A stretch of 64,000 nt of DNA. Origin: Prevotella falsenii DSM 22864 = JCM 15124 (GTDB taxonomy: Bacteria; Bacteroidota; Bacteroidia; Bacteroidales; Bacteroidaceae). Location: positions 44,371 to 108,370 of the forward strand of contig NZ_BAJY01000006.1 of the NCBI RefSeq assembly GCF_000613945.1. Direction: 5' to 3'. Positions 37,563 through 48,664 of the stretch are shown here, piece after piece (positions within the stretch are counted from its first letter, which is position 1; each line of letters begins with the position of its first letter). Both the position numbers and the translations under genes were made by a program. The notes beneath the pieces were generated by a model. It did no database searches and had not been told where the DNA came from. It saw only the letters and a program-made list of their open reading frames with translations.

Positions 37563-39919
37563 ATGAAAAAATTATTGGTATTTGCAGCATTGACTTGTAC
37601 AGCGAGTGTGCAAGCTCAAAAGGTAGATACATTGGCAAGCCAAGAACTGCAAGAAGTGGTTGTTGCAGGAGTCAGAGCACAAAAGAATGCTCCGTTCGCC
37701 GTTGCAAACATTAAAAAGGCAGAACTTTCGAACTTCTCAAAGACCGGGCGCGAACTTCCTTTCCTCTTTGCATACACACCCGGCATATTTGCTTGGGGCG
37801 AAAATGGACTCGGCACGGGTACGACGGCAATGCGTATTCGTGGTGCAGGCGGCAGTCGCATCAACATAACGCTCGACGGCGTATCGCTCAACTCGCCTGA
37901 AGACCAAACGGTTTTCTGGGCGAATATGAACTCTTACGGCGCACTGATGGGTAGCGTACAAATTCAGCGCGGTATCGGTACATCGACCAATGGCGACGGA
38001 GCGTTTGGCGGTTCTATCTCTTTGGCAACGGCAACGCCCAACCAACAGCCTTCGGCAGAGGTGAGTGGGTCGTTCGGAACGTACAATACATACAACACTG
38101 GCGTAAAATTCTCAACGGGGTTGCTTGGCAACCATTTCCTATTCGACGGTGCTTACCATGAAACAGCTACCGATGGATTTCTTCACGGCACGGCAGGCAG
38201 GTCGGGTTCTTACTATGGCGGACTCACTTACTTAGGCGATAACTTCCAAATAAGATATAAAAACATAGGCAATTTCGAGAAAACAGGACAGGCTTGGAAT
38301 GGTGTTGTGGCCGGAAACAGCGATGCAACACTGATGGGCAGCGACATAAAAACCTACAAAGATTTGTACGAACGTGGTTTGGGACGCTTTAATCCGCTTT
38401 ACGAAGGCTTGGTGTTCGACTACGACAAATGGACTTTTCCAACCGATGCGAACGGGAAATACCAGACTTACCGCTACAAAATGGACAATGGAAGCTATTG
38501 GGAGAAAACAACCGACAACTTCTACCAGAACCACAACATACTCTCGGCGGTATGGAAACCCAACACTGCTTGGTCGCACAACATAGCCTTGCACTACACC
38601 TACGGACACGGATACTACAACGAATTCCGTCCAAACAACAAGTTCAGCAAGTTCGGTCTTACGGCAAACGATATTAACGGAAAGACCATTAAGCGCAGCG
38701 ACTTCGTCAGAAAGAAAGGCTTGACCCAACACACTTACGGTGTTCTATACAACGCAAACTACAAGAACGACAGCTGGGACTTGCTCGGAGGCATCAATCT
38801 GCAACAGTTCCGCGGCAACCACTTCGGTTATCTGACATACGTTGCAAACAAAGGTCAGGTGCAAGACTTTACCGGTTTGAAGTACTATGACTCTGACGGC
38901 AAGAAGAACGATTACAGCTTTTTTGCGAAAGCAACCTACCATTGAACACCAATTGGGATTTGTTTGCCGATGTTCAGTATCGCTACGTGAACTACAAAGC
39001 CGATGGAAAGAACGATAAATTCTATGAATTGGAAACCGGCGGATATACAAACCAAATACTGAACATCAACAAAAGCTACAACTTCGTGAACCCTAAGGCG
39101 GGCATCAGCTATCATAATGGCGGGCACAAGGCTTATTTGTCAATGGCATACGCAAGCCGTGAGCCGGAGCGCAACAACTTTACGGACAACGGAAAGTATC
39201 CTGCTCCAAACGCAGAACATCTGTTCGACATTGAATTGGGCTACCAATACGCCTGCAACAATTGGCACATAGGCAGCAATCTCTACTATATGGGCTACAA
39301 AGACCAATTTGTTCAGACCGGAGAACAGAGCGATATAGGCGAAAATCTTACTACAAACGTAAAAGATTCCTACCGTATGGGAGCCGAATTAACTGCAGGT
39401 TGGAACGCTACATCGTGGTTTACACTGGAAGGAAATGCAGCTTTGAGCATCAACAAGATTAAGAATTTCGACGAGTTTGTAGACAATTGGGACAACAGCA
39501 AGATGCCTTTGAAAGTGCATTACGACAATTCCACCCTTGCTTTCTCGCCTTCGGCTATTCTCAATGGCTTTATGGATTTCCACTATAAAGGTGCACAATT
39601 GGTTTGGCATACAAACTACGTGAGTCGCCAATATTTGGATAACTCCGAGAATAAAGACCGTTCGCTGCCTGCTTTCTCGCAGACAGACATAAATCTCAGC
39701 TATGCTTTGAATACAGGAAAGAAGCTGAATTGGCTGAAAGAAGTGCTGTTCGGACTGAACTTCAACAACATTTTCAACAACCATTATGCGGCAAGTGGCT
39801 GGGTTTACAGTGCAGTAAGCGAAAAGAATAAATACACAAACGACAACCGTTACTATCAAATAGGCTTTATGCCAATGGCAGGATTTACAATGATGGGTAA
39901 CATTACGTTGAAGTTCTAA
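37563..39919 (+). CDS. TonB-dependent outer-membrane receptor for thiamine (frameshifted)
   Basis: A signal peptide (MKKLLVFAALTCTASVQAQ) is followed by the plug domain with LQEVVVAGVRAQKNAPFAVA, MRIRGAGGSRINITLDGVSL and IQIQRG-like VQIQRGIGTSTNGDGAFGG, then a long beta-barrel. The frame is lost near 38944 (FFAKATYH) and resumes NTNWDLFADVQYRYVNY in the next frame, ending in a typical aromatic strand (MAGFTMMGNITLKF). Corrected length is about 785 residues. The riboswitch just upstream and pnuT downstream mark it as the outer-membrane thiamine receptor (called OMP-thi or omr1 in Bacteroides). Confidence 0.92.
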
Positions 39920-39925
39920 AGCAAA

Positions 39926-39957
39926 AAACCTCTCTCCGAAATTATCGAAGAGAGGTC
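39926..39957 (+). terminator. Intra-operon hairpin between receptor and pnuT
   Basis: ACCTCTCT pairs with AGAGAGGT around a 13-base loop, followed by CTTTCT. It lies between the receptor stop and pnuT, so it may give partial termination and lower expression of the distal genes. Confidence 0.7.
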
Positions 39958-39983
39958 TTTCTATACTATTACAAGAAGCTGGA

Positions 39984-40616
39984 ATGCTGAACAACATTAT
40001 TCAATACTTCCAAGAATCGGACACCTATCAAGTGTTAGATGTGGTCGGAACCATCATCGGAATTGTATATATTTATCAGGAATACAAAGCAAGCATTTGG
40101 CTTTGGTTCACAAGTATTGTGATGCCTGCGGTTTATACCTTTGTTTACTACGAAGCAAAGCTATACGCCGACTTCGGCATGCAGATTTATTACATCATCG
40201 CATCTGTATATGGCTTTCTCTATTGGCAATTCGGAAAAAGGAAAAAAGACGATAAAGAACTGCCGATAACAAGGTTTCCGAAACGGAAAATCATACCTAC
40301 AATGGTTCTTTTTCTGGCTTTATGGGGTGCTGTTTACTATATTTTGATTACTTTTACCAACTCGAATGTACCTGTATTGGATAGTTTCGGTAATTCGTTA
40401 AGCATTATCGGACTATGGGCTTTGGCTAAGAAATACTTGGAACAATGGTGGATTTGGTTTGTGGCAGATATAGAACTGTCAGCCCTCTACTTCTATAAAG
40501 GCATACCATTCACGGCTGCGCTCTATATCCTTTATGCCCTTATAGCCATTGCAGGCTACTTTAAGTGGAAGCGAATGATGCAGACAACAATGCAAATAAG
40601 TGAAGGAAAACAATGA
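39984..40616 (+). CDS. pnuT: Thiamine transporter PnuT (PnuC family)
   Basis: 210 residues with seven to eight membrane helices and many Trp, typical of the PnuC/semi-SWEET fold: VLDVVGTIIGIVYIYQEYKA, WLWFTSIVMPAVYTFVYY, IASVYGFLYWQFGKRKK and YLEQWWIWFVADIELSALYF. PnuC proteins take up vitamin precursors by facilitated diffusion, trapped by phosphorylation. The TPP riboswitch and the following thiamine pyrophosphokinase identify thiamine as the substrate. It overlaps the kinase gene by 4 bases (ATGA). Confidence 0.93.
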   Translation: MLNNIIQYFQESDTYQVLDVVGTIIGIVYIYQEYKASIWLWFTSIVMPAVYTFVYYEAKLYADFGMQIYYIIASVYGFLYWQFGKRKKDDKELPITRFPKRKIIPTMVLFLALWGAVYYILITFTNSNVPVLDSFGNSLSIIGLWALAKKYLEQWWIWFVADIELSALYFYKGIPFTAALYILYALIAIAGYFKWKRMMQTTMQISEGKQ

Positions 40617-41262
40617 AAGAACTAAAGACCGAATATGATGTTGTTATACTTGCGGCAGGCGATTTCCCTACCGACGTAACCGCAATGCGTATTCTGCGCA
40701 ACGCCAAACATTTGATTGCTTGCGACGGAGCAGTAGAAGAATTGTTGGAAATGGATATTGAACCCGAAGTAATTGTAGGTGATGGCGACTCTGTTTCAGC
40801 AACGACAAAGACGAAATATCAGCATATCTTCCATACCATTGAGGAACAAGAAGACAACGACCTTACAAAAGCAACAAAGTATGCGTTGCAACATTTCAAC
40901 CTTCCGGACGCTCCTACATTCTGCTATCTTGGCACAACCGGGAAACGGGAAGACCACACTTTGGGCAACATTGCACTGCTTATACATTATTATAAGCATC
41001 TGAACATTGTGCCAACGATGGTTACGAACTACGGTTGGTTTACCGTTTCGCGAGGGAAAACTACTTTTGCAGCCTTTCCGCACCAACAAGTAAGCATCTT
41101 TCAGATAGATTGCAAGCGCATGGAAAGCGAAGGTTTGAAATGGAATACCTACCCTTTCAGCGAATTATGGCAGGTACATTGAACGAAGCAATGGGAAATT
41201 CGTTCACCATTGACAGCGATTCGGCTTACTTGGTTTATCAGACCCATAAGCCGAAAGAATAA
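40613..41262 (+). CDS. Thiamine pyrophosphokinase (frameshifted at the C-terminus)
   Basis: Transfers pyrophosphate from ATP to thiamine, giving TPP and trapping the vitamin taken up by PnuT. Visible motifs: VVILAAGDFPT, LIACDGAVEELLEM, VIVGDGDSVS, EDNDLTKATKYAL and GTTGKREDHTLGNIALL. The frame is lost near 41172 (ELWQVH stop); the other frame continues GTLNEAMGNSFTIDSDSAYL to 41262, the normal thiamine-binding C-terminal domain. Corrected length is about 216 residues. The enzyme class is called Tnr3 in Bacteroides work and Thi80/ThiN elsewhere. It is last in the riboswitch-controlled operon. Confidence 0.93.
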
Positions 41263-41284
41263 TTTTAAAGAAATAAGGATATAC

Positions 41285-42691
41285 TTACGATTTCAGCTTA
41301 AACGAATTTTCAATCGTTGAAAGTTCGGCAGTGAAACCCTTATCTACCTGCAAACGCTTCTCGATTTGCGAACAACTGTGAAGTACGGTGCTGTGGTCGC
41401 GCCCTCCAACAAGCTTGCCAATACGGCTTGCAGGCATTTTCGTGTGCTTCTGTGCCAAGTACATACTCACCTGACGGGCAAGTACAATGTCTTGTTTGCG
41501 TGAACGTGAGTTTACAGCATTTACGGTAACGTTGAAGTACGAGCAGACTTTATCGATTATTTCATCGAGTGTCAAAGGCTCATCGTCGATTTTTACCGAA
41601 CGCTTAATAACTCTTTCAGCCAGACGCATATCAATATTGCTGTTGTAAACCACACTGTAAGCCAACAAAGAGTTGATGACTCCCTGCAAATCTCTTACAC
41701 TTCCGTTCGCTGTCTGTGCAATAAACTGAACAACATCGTCAGGAATATTCAAGCCGTCGCGCTTGATTTTACTGTTCAGAATATCTACGCAGAGCTGCAC
41801 GTTAGGCTTTTCGAGTTCGGCGATAAGTCCGCAGGCAAAACGTGTCAGCAAGCGTTCGTTCATGCCTTTGAGTTCCACAGGCGGACGGTCGGAAGCAAGA
41901 ATGATGCGCTTTCCGTTCTTAAACAGGTGGTTGAAGATGTGGAAGAACGTGTCTTGCGTCTTGGTTGCGGTTATCCATTCCTGAATATCATCAACGATTA
42001 AAACATCTATTGTCTGATAGAAGTTGATGAAATCGTTAGTTGTATTATTCAAAACAGAGTTTGTATACTGCACTTGGAACAGACGAGCAGATATATACAA
42101 CACGCGCTTTTGCGGGTAAAGCTGCTTTATGCGCAGACCTATTGCATTGATAAGGTGGGTTTTTCCACAACCCGACGGACCATAAATGAACATCGGATTA
42201 AACTGCGTGGTGTTCGGGTGTTCTGCTATCGACAAACCAATAGAGCGTGGCAGCTTGTTGCTATCGCCCTCTATGTAGTTTGAAAACGACTTGTGCAAGT
42301 CTAATTGTGGGTCTATTTCTTGGAGAGCAACGTCTAACGGCGTTGGACTTTGGTTGGCACGATTGGTTGGCAACTGCGTTTCTACGTTATCAACCGTTTC
42401 CGATTGTATGTCCTGCGTTAGGTTGTGCGCCTTATCGGTAACTATTCTGTACTTCAGCTGAACGCCTTTGCCATATATACGGGTAAGCACTTTGCTCAAC
42501 AAATCAACATAGTTTTCTTCCAAGTACTCGTAAACGAACGGACTCGGCACCTGTACCAAAAGGATATTGGTAGCCGCATCGAACGCTTCGAAGGTAATTG
42601 GCTTGAACCATGTTGTAAACTGCTGCTCGGTTACATTATCTCTGATAAGTTGAAGACACTGTTCCCAGAGCGCATTGGGTTGAACTCTCAT
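41285..42691 (-). CDS. dnaA: Chromosomal replication initiator protein DnaA
   Basis: 468 residues in the standard four domains: N-terminal DnaB-interaction domain (residues 1-90, LWEQCLQLIRDNVTEQQFTT), a variable linker, the AAA+ domain with Walker A YGPSGCGKTHLINAIG and Walker B VLIVDDIQEW, and the C-terminal DNA-binding domain with GGRDHSTVLHSC and the RQVSMYLAQKHTKMPASRIG helices. A TAACTTTG promoter lies at 42765-42772. No clear cluster of DnaA boxes was seen upstream, so an adjacent origin is not supported. Confidence 0.97.
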   Translation of the reverse strand: MRVQPNALWEQCLQLIRDNVTEQQFTTWFKPITFEAFDAATNILLVQVPSPFVYEYLEENYVDLLSKVLTRIYGKGVQLKYRIVTDKAHNLTQDIQSETVDNVETQLPTNRANQSPTPLDVALQEIDPQLDLHKSFSNYIEGDSNKLPRSIGLSIAEHPNTTQFNPMFIYGPSGCGKTHLINAIGLRIKQLYPQKRVLYISARLFQVQYTNSVLNNTTNDFINFYQTIDVLIVDDIQEWITATKTQDTFFHIFNHLFKNGKRIILASDRPPVELKGMNERLLTRFACGLIAELEKPNVQLCVDILNSKIKRDGLNIPDDVVQFIAQTANGSVRDLQGVINSLLAYSVVYNSNIDMRLAERVIKRSVKIDDEPLTLDEIIDKVCSYFNVTVNAVNSRSRKQDIVLARQVSMYLAQKHTKMPASRIGKLVGGRDHSTVLHSCSQIEKRLQVDKGFTAELSTIENSFKLKS

Positions 42692-43270
42692 ACTTATAAT
42701 ATATATCTAATTTTTTTCTTATTAGTAAATAAATCAAATCGTTTTCCTTATCCAAAGGCTGTTGCAAAGTTAGCAAAAAAAAGTCAAACTAAAAATTAAT
42801 CCGTGAACTAAAATACGATGTTGAATTGCGCTAAAGTCTTATTCGCTCGGTGCTTAGCTCATCTTTACACTTCCAAATAAGCAGAAATGCTTTTGTGTAT
42901 ATCCAATATTCTATATATCAACGATTTATATTGCACTTTCAGATATATTCCAATAAAGTATGAAACATTATTTTTCGAGTTCAAAAAGACTGATTGTCAA
43001 TTGGGTTACAATACCTATTTAAAGCGTGGAACTTTAACTTTCATATTTAGACTTATTTTAAATAGACACGTAATTATTGTATTCTTACAACTTCATTTCT
43101 GCATCTTTAAAAAGCGATTATCTTGAACCAATAAAATGCTATTGGAAGAACAATATTCTTCCTTTTTACTTGAAGCGAATGCTGAAAACATCTTTGGAAT
43201 GGCTTAAAAAAATAATAGCGAACAGAACCGGTTACATTCTGCTCGCCATATTCACCTATCAGGTTGTTTC
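42692..43270. other. 579-base AT-rich gap between dnaA and the MCE gene
   Basis: It holds the dnaA promoter (TAACTTTG at 42765-42772, minus strand). I see no 22-bp array, no strong hairpin, no TTATCCACA box cluster and no coding frame that I can support. It is the only long gap in the window without an array, MITE or repeat. Confidence 0.5.
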
Positions 43271-44251
43271 TTACTTATCTTTTCGTCCAAATATAGAGAA
43301 GTGGACGTATCGTTTCGGGTGTGCTTTCAGGTTCACCACCAAGCTATCGACATTACGCAAAGTACTGTTTAAGTTGTTGTAAAGTGCAGGGTCGTTCATC
43401 AACAAGCCCATAGAGCCTTTGTTGCTGTTCAACGTTGCGGTGAGCTTATTGACTTCGTCGAGTGCCATATTCAGCTTAGCCGCTGTGGTTTGAATGTCCA
43501 ACGCATTTACCTTATCGTTCAACGAAGTCATTAAAACATCTGCTCCTCTCAGCGTAGAGCGTGCGTCTGCGATACCCGCTTTGGCTTCTTCCATAACTCC
43601 GTTCGTATTGTTGAGCAAGCCATTTGCCTTCATTGTCATAGCAGGAAGCGACTTATTGAGCTGTGCAAGCAAGAGGTTTAGCTGCTTACTCGATGCTGTA
43701 AGTTCGCTGCTGAGCTTATTTGCATTGTGCAATGTGCCTGCCAATGCCGGGTCGGAAGTCAAGGTAACGATGTTTGTAAGTATGCTATCGATTTTTGGTA
43801 TCATTCGCTGCACATCGGGAAAGGCGTCTCTCATTTTTCCCAACACACCATCATTGACACTACCGGCAATAATTCCTTCTTCCTTTAAGTATTGCTTTGC
43901 ATTGCTGAAAATAAGATTTACTTTCACATTCCCCATAATGTCGCTCACTATTTCCGCTCTGGAACCTATCGGAATTCGCATATCCTTGTCGATGGCAACT
44001 CCCACGTTGATGGGTTTAGAAGGGTCTTCGTAGTTGTAAACAATGTTTCTTACCGTCCCCACTTTAAAGCCATTGGCATAGATTGGAGTAGTTGGGGAAA
44101 GTCCGTCCACGTTATCGAACTGCACATTATATTGTATGTCCGATGAGTATAGGTTAAGTCCTTTCAGGAAATTCATACCAAAGAAAAGAACGACAATGCC
44201 CACTATGGCAACCAATGCTATCTTTATTTCGGGTGTTACTAACTTTTTCAT
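43271..44251 (-). CDS. MCE/MlaD family lipid-transport protein
   Basis: 326 residues: one membrane helix (IKIALVAIVGIVVLFFGMNF) at residues 10-29, then an MCE domain (YNVQFDNVDGLSPTTPIYAN, GFKVGTVRNIVY, to about residue 120) and a long helical C-terminal part rich in Ser, Leu and Asn. MlaD-type proteins form hexameric rings in the inner-membrane lipid transport system that keeps outer-membrane asymmetry. The gene follows the amidase gene by 5 bases. No MlaE/MlaF genes lie in this window. Confidence 0.88.
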   Translation of the reverse strand: MKKLVTPEIKIALVAIVGIVVLFFGMNFLKGLNLYSSDIQYNVQFDNVDGLSPTTPIYANGFKVGTVRNIVYNYEDPSKPINVGVAIDKDMRIPIGSRAEIVSDIMGNVKVNLIFSNAKQYLKEEGIIAGSVNDGVLGKMRDAFPDVQRMIPKIDSILTNIVTLTSDPALAGTLHNANKLSSELTASSKQLNLLLAQLNKSLPAMTMKANGLLNNTNGVMEEAKAGIADARSTLRGADVLMTSLNDKVNALDIQTTAAKLNMALDEVNKLTATLNSNKGSMGLLMNDPALYNNLNSTLRNVDSLVVNLKAHPKRYVHFSIFGRKDK

Positions 44252-44256
44252 AATCT

Positions 44257-45521
44257 CTACATGGCTTTTCTCTTATTCTTAACAAATTCTTTAACAGCCT
44301 CTCCGGTATTCACACGCTGTCCGTTTCTGAACGCAACGATAAAGGCTTCCGGGAATTCTTGCTTTAATTCCTCCTTCAAACGCAAAATTTCGTAGTAATC
44401 TTCGTTTGCACCTACCATATATTTATGAAGGCTTCCGTCTACTTCAAACGATACATTCTTATACCTTTGAACAGCTCGCTATCAAGAGGCAACTCCCTGT
44501 TGATGGCAAATATCTGTATTTTAAACAAAGGAATGTTGGCAGAAGCCTCGTCAAGAGAAGTCTGTCCTTCTTGTCTGTGTTGCCGGGGCTTTACCGTAGA
44601 CGGCTGTGTTGTGCGGGGTTGCGTTACAACATTTATCTTTTTAGGCATTTCTACTTGTCCGGTAGTTCTTTTTGCGTTATTCGACAAACGATCCAAAACG
44701 TTTTCTATCGGCAATTGATTTTTGGTAGAAGGACGATAAGGAATGGTAACTTTGCCGTCATACGTATTCTTATACTCTACAAATGCTTCGTAAATGCCAC
44801 GTGCCATAAGGTCTATTCCTCGCGAAGAATTAAGGAATTGTTCTTCTTCATTAGAGGTTATAAAACCCAATTCGATAAGACAACTGGGCATAGAAGTTTC
44901 TCTAAGCACCAAGAAACCTGCTTGATGAACCCCCTTATCGTTTCGATTAGCTTTCATACAAACCGACCTTTGTATAAGCCTTGCTAACTCTACGCTCTTC
45001 TCCATATTGGCTGATTGAAGAATCTCGAACATGATATAGCTTTCTGATGAATTAGGGTCGAAGCCCTGATAAGTCTTTTCATAGCCCTTTTCCAACGAAA
45101 TAACGCTGTTCTCTCGCATAGCTACATCAAGGTTATCCTTTGCACGGTGCATACCTAAAGTATAGACTTGGAAACCCTGCGGAGGTGTCTTCGTGGGCGG
45201 AACAGAGTTTGTATGTACCGAGATAAACAAGTCGGCTTTTGCTCTGTTGGCTATGTCGGCTCTCTCTTTCAACGAGATGAAGACATCGGTTTTACGAGTA
45301 TAAATAACCCTTACATCAGATAAGTTTCGTTCAATCAAGTTTCCAAGAGTCAAAGCAATATTCAAATTGATGCTTTTTTCATTTGAAATTGCACCCACTG
45401 CGCCCACATCTTTCCCACCGTGGCCGGGGTCAATGACAAGTGTAAACCTATCTTTTGCACTCACGGAAGCAAGCGCAAACAAGCAAAACATTATAAGAAA
45501 TAAAGAAATTCTTTTATTCAT
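44257..45521 (-). CDS. N-acetylmuramoyl-L-alanine amidase, AmiC/LytC type (frameshifted)
   Basis: I start at 45521 (MNKRISLFLIMFCLFALASV, a signal peptide). The Amidase_3 zinc domain follows: TLVIDPGHGGKDVGAVG, an Asn-Glu with SINLNIALTLGNLIER, ISVHTNS and PSCLIELGFITSNEEE. After a basic linker rich in Thr, Gln and Pro, the frame is lost near 44450. The next frame continues NVSFEVDGSLHKYMVGANED, then an SPOR-like half (LKQEFPEAFIVAFRNGQRV), and stops at 44257. Corrected length is about 421 residues. It cleaves the stem peptide from peptidoglycan in daughter-cell separation; SPOR would target denuded septal glycan. Confidence 0.9.
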
Positions 45522-45571
45522 ATTCGTATAATCGCACGCAAAGTTAAGCATTTTCATTTGAATAGCTCAGT

Positions 45572-45954
45572 CTAACACTTGGTTTTATCATTTATTAAAT
45601 GTAATTCCACGCCTGCTCCGCTGCAATCTGCGCCCATTGGTGGGTTTAGTTTAGTAAGGCAAAGGTCTATCGCCTCTATCTCGGGGAATGCCTGTTCCAA
45701 GTTTTCTGCAATACGATGTGCCACGTATTCCAAGAGTTTAGCAGGCTGCTGCATTGTTTCTTTCACTATATCGTAAACATCGGCATAGCTTATCGTGTCG
45801 TTTACATCGTCTGTCAGCATCGCTTTGCCAATATGATAACGCAAACGAAGGTCGCAACATAATCGTTGCCAACCTCTCGTTCCAATTCGCTTACACCGAT
45901 GTAGGCACGAAACCTTACACCTTTTATATATATATAGCTCGATTTTAATTCCAT
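45572..45954 (-). CDS. folB: Dihydroneopterin aldolase (frameshifted)
   Basis: An ATG at 45954 gives MELKSSYIYIKGVRFRAYIG, the FolB start with the conserved (F/Y)xxxGV-E motif (AYIGVSELERE). The frame is lost near 45850 and resumes LRYHIGKAMLTDDVNDTISY in the next frame, continuing through DIVKETMQQ to 45572. Corrected length is about 127 residues, normal for FolB. It converts 7,8-dihydroneopterin to 6-hydroxymethyl-dihydropterin and glycolaldehyde, the step before FolK (the folK gene here is at 55195). It is 19 bases after nrdJ on the same strand. Confidence 0.88.
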
Positions 45955-45973
45955 TATTCTGCTAAATACTCAT

Positions 45974-48570
45974 TTATCCGCAGCGAGATGCCCCACAGTT
46001 CGTGCAGATAAGACAACCTTCTTGATAAACCAAAGTTTCTTGTCCACACATCGGACAGGTTTGTCCCGATGCATTTGTACCATCGGTTACATACTTCTTC
46101 AGGGCACGTTCCACACCGTTTTTCCATGTGTTTATGCTCTCATCATTGAGTTGCAAAGAACCTACGAGGTGAATAACATGGTCGATAGGCATACGATAAC
46201 GCAACACACCTGAGATAAGTTTTGCATAATTCCAATACTCCGGATTGAATTTCTCAGACAATCCTTCGACTGTTGTTTTATATCCGCGCTTGTTCTCAAA
46301 CTGAAAGTCGTATCGGTGTGTACCGTCAGGATTTGTTTGCTTTATTATCTTTCCCTTAGTTACGCTCTTTGGCAATACAATACCTTCGTCGTCGTCTTGC
46401 AAACCTGTAAATATTTCGTAAGGATAGCCATCAAGGAGTCCGACGAATGCCACCCATTTATCCTTGTTATTCTGAAATCGAACCACATCGCAGTCCAATA
46501 CCTGCGGACGAACTTCCACCACTTGTGGAGGAGTACAGATATGTCCATGTTTTTCTTCCACTGCACTTAGGTCGTTATCCTTGTTTGTTTCGTTCTCGTT
46601 CTTTTTCTTTTTATCTTTCTTAGATACAGAAATCATTACGCCTGAGCGAGAACCATCACGATAGATTGTACAACCTTTGCAACCGGAACGCCAAGCCTCA
46701 ACATAGAGTTTGTTTACCAATGCTTCATCAACATTGTTCGGCAGGTTCACTGTAACCGAAATAGAGTGGTCTACCCATTTCTGAATTGCTCCTTGCATGC
46801 GCACCTTCATCAACCAATCCACATCGTTTGCGGTTGCTTTATAATAAGGTGAACGTTTTACAAGCTCGTTTATCTCTGTCTGGCTGTATTTCTTTGTAAT
46901 ATCAAGACCGTTTATCTTCATCCATTCCAAGAACTTCTTGTGGTAAACAATGTATTCTTCGAACGAATCGCCCACCTCGTCCACATAATCCACGTGCACA
47001 TCAGTATCGTTTGGATTTACTTTTCGGCGACGTGTGTAAACCGGCATAAACACCGGTTCGATGCCCGAAGTGGTTTGCGTCATCAAAGAAGTAGTACCGT
47101 AGGGGCTATGGTTAGGCAAGCAATGTTGCGACGACCATACTTCATCATATCAGCATAGAGCTGTTCGTCTGCCTCTTTCATGCGCAAGAGGAACGGATTT
47201 TCAGATTCGCGCTGTGCATCAAAGATTGTAAAAGCACCTCGTTCCTGCGCCATTGTTACCGAAGAGCGGTAGGCTGCCAATGCCAATGTTTTGTGTACCT
47301 CTACCGAGAAGGTGGTTGCTTCTTCTGTTCCATAGCGCAATCCCATGGCTGCAATCATGTCTCCTTCGGCTGTTATGCCCACTCCGGTGCGGCGACCTTT
47401 ACCACTCTTGTCCTTTATCTTCTCCCAAAGATGGTATTCGGCGAGCTTTACTTCATCGTTTTGTGGGTCGTTCTTTATCTTTTCCATGATAAGGTCTATC
47501 TTTTCCATCTCAAGGTCTACGATGTCGTCCATGATACGCTGCGCAAGAACGGCATGCTTTCTGAACAAATCGAAGTCGAAGGTTGCGTCTTTCGTGAATG
47601 GATTCTTCACGTAAGCGTATAGATTGATAGACAACAAGCGACAGCTGTCGTACGGACACAATGGAATTTCGCCACAAGGATTGGTCGATACTGTGCGGAA
47701 ACCTAAGTCGGCATAACAATCGGGCAGACTTTCTTTTATAATGGTATCCCAGAACAGCACACCCGGTTCGGCACTTTTCCATGCGTTGTGTACTATTTTC
47801 TCCCACAACTTCTTTGCCGATATTTCCTTACTGTAAGTAGGTTGCTCAGCGTCGATAGGGAATTGCTGCACAAATGGCTTGTCGTTTACGACTGCTTCCA
47901 TAAAGCTGTCGGTTATCTTTACCGATACATTGGCACCCGTAACCTTGCCTTCTTCCATTTTTGCATCGATGAATGCTTCTGCATCGGGGTGCTTTACGCT
48001 CACCGAAAGCATCAACGCGCCGCGGCGACCGTCTTGTGCCACTTCGCGCGTACTGTTGGAATAACGCTCCATAAAGGGCACCAAGCCCGTAGAAGTAAGG
48101 GCGGAATTGTTTACCGGCGAACCCTTCGGGCGCACGTGGCTAAGGTCGTGCCCTACTCCACCGCGACGTTTCATCAGCTGCACCTGCTCTTCGTCGATGC
48201 GCAAGATAGCACCGTAAGAGTCGGCATCGCCGTCTAAACCTATCACAAAGCAGTTTGACAGCGAGGCTATTTGGCAGTTGTTGCCTATCCCCGTCATCGG
48301 ACTGCCGGCAGGAATAATATAACGGAAGTGGTCCATCAGTTCGAAAACGTCCTGCGCACTTATGGGATTCTTGTACTTCTTCTCTATACGGGCAACTTCG
48401 TTGGCAATACGCCAATGCATATCTTCGGGCGATTTCTCATAAATATTGCCGAGACTATCCTTCATTGCATACTTGTTTACCCAAACCCTTGCGGCTAATT
48501 CATCGCCGTCGAAATACCTCAGTGAGGCCTCAAATGCTTCATCAAATGAGTATGTTTTGCTTTCTTTCAT
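45974..48570 (-). CDS. nrdJ: Adenosylcobalamin-dependent ribonucleotide reductase, class II (frameshifted)
   Basis: Reduces ribonucleotides using adenosylcobalamin, without oxygen. N-terminal GNNCQIASLSNCFVIGLDGD, RRGGVGHDLSHVRPKGSP, the active-site NPCGEIPLCPYDSCRLLSIN, and RRNIACLTIAPT. The frame is lost near 47105; the next frame resumes GTTSLMTQTTSGIEPVF, the conserved APTGTTS motif. C-terminal half: a linker rich in Lys, Asn and Glu (KKDKKKKNENETNKDND), and a zinc-ribbon-like end CPMCGQ and CTNCGASRCG. Corrected length is about 865 residues. No cobalamin riboswitch was seen upstream; the promoter TAACTTCG is at 48598-48605. Confidence 0.95.
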
Positions 48571-48597
48571 TAAACTTCTTCGTAAAAAATGTGTCTG

Positions 48598-48605
48598 CGA
48601 AGTTA
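48598..48605 (-). promoter_or_regulatory. -7-like promoter of nrdJ
   Basis: TAACTTCG on the minus strand, about 28 bases upstream of the nrdJ ATG and back to back with the nitroreductase promoter. Confidence 0.45.
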
Positions 48606-48637
48606 CTAATTGTTTTCCAAAATAGAAAACTTTTTCC

Positions 48638-48645
48638 TAACTTTG
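48638..48645 (+). promoter_or_regulatory. Bacteroidetes -7 promoter of the nitroreductase gene
   Basis: TAACTTTG on the plus strand, 19 bases upstream of the ATG. Confidence 0.6.
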
Positions 48646-48664
48646 TAACCTAAAATTTCCCAAA

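Noticed and set aside
42692..43270. Replication origin next to dnaA
   Set aside because: No cluster of TTATCCACA-type boxes; only one weak TTATCCAAA-like site near 42749.
43077..43382. 101-codon plus-strand frame overlapping the MCE gene
   Set aside because: Its right third lies antisense in the MCE coding region and its left part is unstructured AT-rich sequence.
48571..48664. Cobalamin riboswitch upstream of nrdJ
   Set aside because: The leader is only about 28 bases long from the apparent promoter, too short for a cobalamin aptamer, and no B12-box sequence is seen.
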